NCBI GenBank assembly: GCA_030549495.1
Contig: JAUIRK010001049.1
Location: forward strand, 372,001 to 436,000
Length of the DNA stretch: 64,000 bases
Source of the DNA: Nectonema munidae
Lineage: Eukaryota > Nematomorpha > Nectonematoida > Nectonematidae
Direction of reading: 5' to 3'
Shown: positions 51,401-60,400 of the stretch, piece after piece
Numbering within the stretch: the stretch's first letter is position 1
Layout: the number at the start of each line of letters is the position of its first letter
Made by a program: the position numbers and the translations under genes
The notes under the pieces: generated by a model
The model's database searches: none
Seen by the model: the letters and a program-made list of their open reading frames with translations, nothing else
Told to the model about the DNA's origin: nothing

Positions 51401-54400
51401 AAGAGTCTTCATCTCACTATTAAACTAAGTGAATGGACTCCTGTCGATACGAAAATAGTTGGTGTTGAGGCAATGGACAAGGACAACGATGAAATCATGT
51501 TTAACATCGTTAATGGAACTGCCCTGTCCTTTTTCAACATCTCACTTTACACAGGTAATGTCGCTTTCCTGAAAATTCTAGCATACTTAAGTATATCTTT
51601 TGTCCTTGCAAGGTGATGTGTACTTGACAAATCCTCTTGACGCCGACTTTGGTCCATATTTTCTATGGATGATCGTAGAAGCGAGTGACGTCACGTATTA
51701 TTCTAGATCATCGTATCTTCAAGTTTATATAAGTGTTTTGGATGAAAATGACAACACTCCTATTTCTCTATTTCCTTATTACAATGCAAGCATTTCAAAC
51801 ACAATGGCAAAAGGAGGTTTTGTCACTCAAATTTGTGCGTACGATGCTGATAGGACTTTTAATGAAGTTAGATTTAAAATTATAAGTGGAAAGCAAAGAC
51901 ACTTCTTTCATATTGATGAAGTGACAGGTAAATCAATTTCTCTTCATTTTATTTGTATTATTTTTTTTATTTAGGAATAATAAATCTCTCACATGACCTG
52001 AATGAAAATCAGGCATCGCTCTACATACTCAAGGTAAGAATGAGCTATTTATTTATTTATTAAAAACAGTCTAGTCAGCCGAACAAATTTATTATACCCC
52101 GTAACGTATACCATTTTATCAATTATAGTCCTAATCGAACATGCCGAACCTGTTTTCCATTTTTCATGAAGAGGGTTAGGGCAATGAAGTTAAAACCATC
52201 AAGAAAATTTCTCCAAGATGTATTTCACCAGACTATTTCAATAATCACATTTGCACACCTTAAGATTTTAAAATTTATTAAACTCTGATTTTTTAAATCA
52301 AATTAAAACTTTCTCGAAATTTGAAACAGTTTCAAGAATTTATAAGCATTTGCTTTAACTAAAAATAGATGGAAAAATCTCATTTTCCAACTCAATTTCC
52401 TTTCAAAGTTGTATTTGTTCTATTACCAATTTTTTCACTTTTGTTTTTAAGGGTTTTATCTACAGTTTGTAAGCGGATAAAGAATAGCTTATCTAATTTT
52501 CGTATTTCGACACTCGATTCTCGTATTTCTCCCAATTAGACGCGATTATTTTTGTATTCAATGCAAACCGAAACAAAAATCTGCTTTTTAGGGTCTCCTT
52601 GAGTTCATTTTCATGACATTTCCTTTTCGAGATATCATTTTCGTCTAATCATGATTAAAAAGAATAGTTTTTGGAATGATTCTAGAAAAAGGAATCTGGT
52701 ATCTTAGCAACACCTGTTGCTGTAAGCACAATTCTCTACAAAACTATACTAAAAATATTCTGTCTTATAATCTTTATAATTCTTGATACTTTTCATTGAA
52801 TATATAAATAAATGTACTGTACTTCAAACAAAGAATTTGGCAAAGTTTTTCATATATTCGTAGATTTATCTCTTCTACCCTAGAACGAATAGCATCAATA
52901 GAGTTATGAATGTTTATTCGAAAATGTTGAATTCAAGTAAAAACTAGTGGACTCTCGATAGGGCTTTTATTTGATACGGAGTTATGAATTTGCTTTATCT
53001 TTAACAGGTGAAGATTTGGGATAACGGCTCGCCTCCTCTTTTCTCCAGAGTGCGTGTGTTCATTCATTTGCGCGTGTCCAGAGCTTCTTCTCCCATTTTC
53101 CTTGGCCAATTTTATAGGAAAGTTGAAATTCCCTTGCTTGACTTCGAAGTATGCTTCTTCTCTATTTTTAACTTACTTTGATATGTAAATAAACGGTATC
53201 AGTTTTGCTATGGATTATTTGTCTTTCATTCCAGCCACTCTTTTAAGGATGTTTGTGAATGCCTTTTTAGACTAATTAAATGGTAGACAAAATTTTATAA
53301 AAACTACCACTCAAATTTCATTGAGATTTTAAATGTTCTTGTCGAAAATTTGTTTTTCTCATATTTCTGACTTTTCGCATCTTTACTTTCGTTATTAATA
53401 TCTTTGTATTTCATCTTCTTTTGTTGTATGCCTAAGTTTCAAGAATTTTAAAAATATTTTTGCGTGTTTCATTATTTGTTTATTCAAGATGTTAAAAATT
53501 TTAGTTTAGACAAAATGTTTCCCTTATCTTTTAACATTTTTCACAGACAAAATGTTTTTTGTCATTGTTGGTATGTGATTTGAGTCTTTTGAAATGAGGT
53601 ATGTACACATAGTGGATGTTAAGAACTTGTTTTATTAGTTGTTTTAATAGCGTCTTTAACAGGGTTAATTTCAAGCTACTATGAATGCCATTTTGCGCGT
53701 TTTTATTACCAAGTCATAAAGATTTAGGTATGTTTGTTTATCTTGTATCATTACAATTATACTTCATATAGAGAGTGAAAACACTGCATTATTTCCAGTT
53801 AAATTTTCAAATCTATAGCTCTTAATTTATTTGGTAAAAAGTTATTCTATTATTATTTTTTATTTTTTAGATGTCTTTTGCTCAGATTAGCGCAATCGAT
53901 TTTACTGAAAGTCCACAATTAAGTATTAATTACTCTATCAATCCTCAGAGTGCGCAAAATTTTAAAATTGATCACACAAATGGTAAAATTTATTTGTTGA
54001 GTGAAAATCAACTAGAAAAAAACTTTCTTACGGTAATTTTTTATTTATCACTAGGAGCATTTTTGTTACACCATATTGTAAGTTGACTTGTTTGCTTTGT
54101 ACTCTGGGAATTCGCAATGTGCGCCCCTAGAGAACGATTTGATATGCATACTTTTAGAAAGTGTTACGTTCGAATCAAGTTTCACGGAGAAACATTTTAT
54201 TGCTCTAATCATTAAAAAATCGCATTATTATTATTTTTCTTATTTCATTACAGACCACATTAATTTGATAAAACCAGATTAAAGTATTTGCAGTTCATTA
54301 TACAAATTGTGAATATAAACTAGTGAGTTCTTTCATGTAGTAAAGTAGTATAAATACGAGTTCAAAAAGGAATACAGAATTGTTATATCAAGAATTCTTG

Positions 54401-57400
54401 AAAATGAAATATAACGTGTCTTCCATTTCTAATTATATTAAAAGTTATAAAACGAAGGTATTTAAAGAACTTTGTGTATTTTCATTAACTTCATTTGAGT
54501 TAATTATTTTTTCATTTTTAAGATATCAGCTCAATCTTTGAATACACCTTCAGAAATCACAACTCAAAAAATCTTTGTTGATTATATCAAAGTTCAACCA
54601 TTTTCGGATTTATCTTTCTCTGATATTAAGCAGAATTTTCAAGTAAGCAATTTTAGAATTATTTCTGAATCTATTTTCAAATCGCTTGAGTAATCGTCTC
54701 TTTGTTAATTTAGGTCAGTCGTGTTTTGACTTCTTTATGCATTTTTGATTTAGTCTTTCGAGATTGACTTTGGAAAGAATAAACGACCAGCGAATATATT
54801 GCAAATAACACATGCTTTTAATTTTAACAACTAGTTCTTCTTTTCCAACATAACAAATACATTGATATCAAATGCACTTTTCTCATTTGATTTGAGTACA
54901 AAACAAAATTAATGCTGAAAATGAATATCCCAAAAATATTCAAGTAATTGAACACAGCCTCGAATTTCGTTTATATTTCCCATTTTTATGATCAAATTTT
55001 TTGGCAAGCTTCTTATGTCAACATCGATCGATTAATTATTATTTGTATTTGGTAATTCTAAGTTTAAATGCATCCAAATGGAGAATCCTAAAACGATTTT
55101 ATCATTCGATTGTAGATAAAAATAAAAGTAATTTTTATAACAGCGAACATACGTGTAGAATGGGAAGTTTCTTATAACCGTTCGTTTATATTCTAAACAG
55201 TTTATTTGCAGAGCTCTTCCTCTTATACATTTCATTCTTCTTTTGTATTTAATCGTTTGCCACATAAAACTTATTGAATAATACAAAGTTAATGCTTTAA
55301 AAAAGTAAATTCAAAATTTGTATGAATTGTTTAAATTTAGAAGAATTAACCTAGGATGCCCAACCATTGATTCGTTGTTCGTGATCCATGAGCTGAACCC
55401 CTGAGATTAATATAATATTTCAAAGATTGTCATTGTTGTCTGCAATCAAGTGCCTTGAAAACTGGAGAAATTCCAATTAAAATGTATAGCGTACACACAG
55501 ATATATTTTTTAAATAAAATAAGATTTTCTTTTACTTCCAAATACTGAGTACTGAGTTTCAGTAAGATTTATCATTTTCTAGGAAATATCCGTGTTTTTT
55601 TTTGATTAAAAAATTTACAATTTAATAAAAACGAAATAGAAATGTTTTATTAACTGAAACGATAATAGCATCAACAAACTCTTGGTCATTGGATTCTAGG
55701 AACCTTTGCTTTACTATTTCTTCCATCATCAAATCCATATGTGGATCGTATTTGTGTCAACGTCTTCGTCTGTTAAATCCGCTCGATTCTGTTCATCCAT
55801 CTCATTGGATATGCCTTTTTTCTTAACCCTTTGAGGACCAGTGGTTCACCAGTCAGTGACCCAAGAAATGAAAATCGTCTTCTTTGAATATATATAATTC
55901 CATTGGAAAAGAAAGCAGACGAAACCTCTTCAAAATATTGGTCCTCAAAGGGTTAAATGAGTATTAAACGATCTTAGTGTTAAACTTGTACTTTTTCGTC
56001 TTGAATCACTGTCTTGTCGTGAGAGTTTGCGGTAAACACACTTAATTTCCTTTATCAGGCGCACATTGAGACACAAGTCACCAACATCCGAGAGTTGGTT
56101 CATTAGTCACTTTTTTTAAGAAGAGGTACTATTTTTCTGTTATGACTGGATCCGACCGTATATAGCTTGAACCACACGGTATTATCTACAGACCAGATCG
56201 TACCGAATTGCAGAAGTTAAGGATCTAACCTAATCGAACAGGAACGTTTTTGCTGAGTCTTTAGATATATTGGGAAAAATAGATTTTTTTTTATCAATTT
56301 CACATTACATTTAAAAAAGGCAGTTAGTTTATACTTTAGATTAATGGGAACTATAGTACACAAAGTGAACTTTCAAATACCTACTTTCAATAGCTTATAA
56401 ACTGGCATACATCTAGCTATAGTTTGAAGTATATTTCATCAAATTTAGATTTAATTTATTTACACATAGAAAAGGTCAAAAGCCTTGCAAGACCTAGAAA
56501 TTTTTTACTATGATTTTTCCAATTTTGTGAGGGATAGAAAGAGAATCAAAACTGAAACTGATCGTGAACAGCTCTAATTATAATTTTTATATTATGGTGA
56601 TTGCCGCTTATATTCCCACAAAAAAAGTTGAAAAAAGAAACTTCTAGTATTTAGGCTGAACAGCGTACCTAGCACACTTGTGACCTTAGCGGAAGTTAAT
56701 TTATCCTTAAAAGTTCTAATGAGTCCAAAAACTGAATGAAACACGTGTGTAAAGGTGTGCAAAATAAGAAAGCAAACTGTAGCCACCAATATTTCATTAT
56801 ACCCTTTCTCTGTATGCGATTCTTTACACAAAAAATATTTTAAAAGCTAAAACAATTGAAGTTCAATTGGGAAGAAGTGCTTGTGTGGTGCTGTTCAAAA
56901 TCTCCCTCCATAAACTCAATTCATAATGCCATCTTTTCACTTAGTTAGTTAATTGTTTAGTTAGTAATTTTTTATTTAATTAAATTATTCAGACTCATGT
57001 ATTTGAATCCGCCAGATGGAATTTGATTATAATACGATAAACTTTATTATTATTACAGCTTACTTCAGCTATTTATGATTATTTAATTTTTTTAGAACTC
57101 TGTTATCATCACACGAACTTGTTATACTTTACATCTTGCTTAAATTCACGATGTGCATAAACACGCACATAAATATATACTATTGACGCAAACTCCGTAT
57201 ACTTTTACATGGTAAGACTGTGGCATTTAGATGCCCAAGTTCTGGGACGCACATAGATTTATATTATGTATGTATAGTGACATTGAGGTCAGATAAAAGC
57301 TTTTTCTTTTGCGTCGTGACTCTGGGACACTTTAAAAATAGACACACCAGTATTGGTTTATAGATAATATAATGATGAAAACAACTTGGGTCTCATTATA

Positions 57401-60400
57401 ATAGTTTTCGATTTTTTAATAATTGGTAATAAAGAAAATAAGGCAGTTGCTGTTTTTACCAATAATAATATCTCCTTTTACTGAAAGATGAAGAAATATA
57501 AATTTAAAATATTTCTCTGACCCTGTGATACCTGACATATGTTGTCACACTTCCTTCGCTAGAGTCATATTCCAGTATGTTTACACATATTTTTCTTACC
57601 TTTCAAAATTTCAATACGAGAATTTGAAATCTTTATTTTATGCGGTCTAGACATTAAATGTTTTTAAATGGATTATTGTTTTGTTTTTAAGATTTCTATT
57701 TCCGAAAGTACCACCGTGGGTTCATCCATCATGAATCTCTTAACACTCACTTCTTCTCTTGAAACACTTTGGTTCGAAATCTTTCCAGGCTACGCTGATC
57801 ACACTCGTCAAAACGAGGACCAAGACAACTCTTTTCTTTTTCCCTTTTCAATTTCTCTTAGTTCACGAGAAATTTACCTGATTAAGCCTTTGGATTATGA
57901 AACCATTCAGATGTACAATATCAACATTGCAATAACTAATGGAAGAGATATTATATACACCAACGTAATAATTTTCACTTTTTTGATGAAATTATTTTTT
58001 TTCATTTTTACAATGCTAACTGATAAAAAAAAAGAGTTTAACAGGTTAGGGTAAGTTTAGGCTTATTTTTGAATTCATTTTTTTTTATAGAAAAACAGTG
58101 TAAATCTTTAAAAATTAGAAGCTACGGTTTTTCTTAATTATTCTATTTTTTTGGATTCATTGCAAACTAGTAGGTGAAAAATAATCTAATCAAAATTAAC
58201 GGCAAGACTGTTTTAGTAGAAAAAAAATTTTTTACATTTTTTTAAATTTTTTTATAAATTTTCATTCAAAAATAGATCCTTATTTGAAACAATTAAGAGT
58301 GTTGAGGTTTTATTTTTGGTGAAAATATTTAATTGATTTCTCTGAATTCTTTTTTATTTTATAGCATTAGGAGATATTTGTAGGTTGGAAGATTTACTCC
58401 CTCTAGCTATTTCCCTGTATAGATCTTCTATATCAGTATTTCAAAATATGCTTATTCTATAAATTCTTGCAAAGCACAACCGATTCAACGTAAATTATAG
58501 CAAAGATTTGTTAATTAAACCATTTTCTTTTAATTATGAGGACTAATTCATTCGATGATAGCATTATAGTAAGATAAATAATAATCCAACTGATACTACG
58601 CCTGAATTTTTGTTTCGCTTCTAGTAAAAATGTCTGTAAAAGTGCCTCAATGTCACATATATATTTTTACACTTATTTTTAGATCATTGTTAATATCATT
58701 GATTCAAATGACAACGTCCCTATTTTTGAAAATGATATTTATCAGTTCGATCTAAAATCAGATAGTCAGCCAGAAATACTCAAGTTCCCAATGTTGGCTG
58801 TTAAAGCTAAGGATCGCGATGAGCACGATAGAGTGACCTATCGTATCTATTCCACGTAAAACTTTTCACTTATCTAATTTTAAATGCAAAGTCTTTAAAT
58901 GTACTCTCTTATGATTCTACATGAAATCCAAAATTTTAATCAAAGAACTAATGCCTTATATTTATTTCTCCTGACCACTCACCATTTTTCATTTCTGTTA
59001 AACTTTAAAATATAATAAACTAAAAATGATTGATTCTAAAAAAATTCCGTTTTTTTCGTGTCAATACGACCACAGTGTATTCTCTTGGCGATAAGATTTT
59101 TACATTTTTTGTTCTTTCTAAAAATGGATAGAATTTTCACAAATTCTTTCCATAATTTGGTCAAAACCGATAAGCTGATTTAATTTCGCTTTTCTGACTA
59201 ACCAGTTTTTGTTTTCTCGTAATTTTATTAACTTAACCTTTTTGAAAATGAATGTTATACATTAAGATGGAAGGGACAAACAAACTTGTTTCATCATTTC
59301 GAAAACTCGATACTTGTCTGTTTTTATTCATATTTTCGAAAAAGCGTCGCTTTACTTTCTAAGTTCGGCCTTTTTGCTTCGTGAGGAGGACCAGCCTAAG
59401 AATTGAACTTGTAAAATGTTTTCACTATTTTCGAAGTTGGTGAAACTCTTTTTTTTTCGGAACTACGATAAGCTTGGCTTTCGTTATTTTAGTCTATATG
59501 TTAGATTGATATTGGATTTCATTCACTCTTTGTATTTTTACTGAAATCACATATTCAAGATGGACTTTATATTATTTCAATTATTTAAGCATGAATAAAA
59601 TATCTAGAAGATACTTCAAGATTGATCCCTCGTCTGGTTCTGTTTACTTGGCTAAAAAGATCATGAACAAACACCTTAAACCGCACATCTTTATTTTGGA
59701 AGCTAAAGATGACTACGGTATATCTTTTTTACTTATTTAACGCTTCGCGTATTCCTTTTAACATTATGCGTGGTTGTCAATATTTTCCAACTGTTTTTGA
59801 TATCTTTCCTTTCTTAGAGAATCAGAGCATATAATTGATTTGCTTTATTTAAATTTCTTTAAGGAAATTTTCATTTAAAGATTAAATGATTGAAACCTAG
59901 TCTTTTCTATCTCTTTTCAATATTATGGGTTTCTTTTACTTTTATTTTTTCTTTTCAGAGCTGTACCCTCACTCTACCTACTGTTTTTTAATTGTTAACA
60001 TTGTTCACAGAAGATTTTTAACTTTTATCAAAAAGTCATATTTGATTAAAGTTTTTCCTCATCATGATATAACTGAACCAATTTTTATTCCTTCTTATTA
60101 TGACTTGATCCGCAGTGAAAAGCAATTCGATTTGTTATCAAACGTAACATATCGCTTATTTTCAAGTATGAATTTCCTTACTTTTAAAATTTAGTTTCTA
60201 TTCAAGAGAAAGTTATTATTAATTTATCTATTTTGCATTCCAGAAAACTTGTCAGGTTACTTTAGAGTGGAGGAACTAACAGGAAAAGTTTATGCCTTGA
60301 AATCATTTCAGTCGTTTTCCAGCTCTCTCATTAGCGTTAGGGTGATGGTTTTCGAGAGTTACCGAAACATTTCTCATGAATTAGTTCTGAACGTCAAAGT

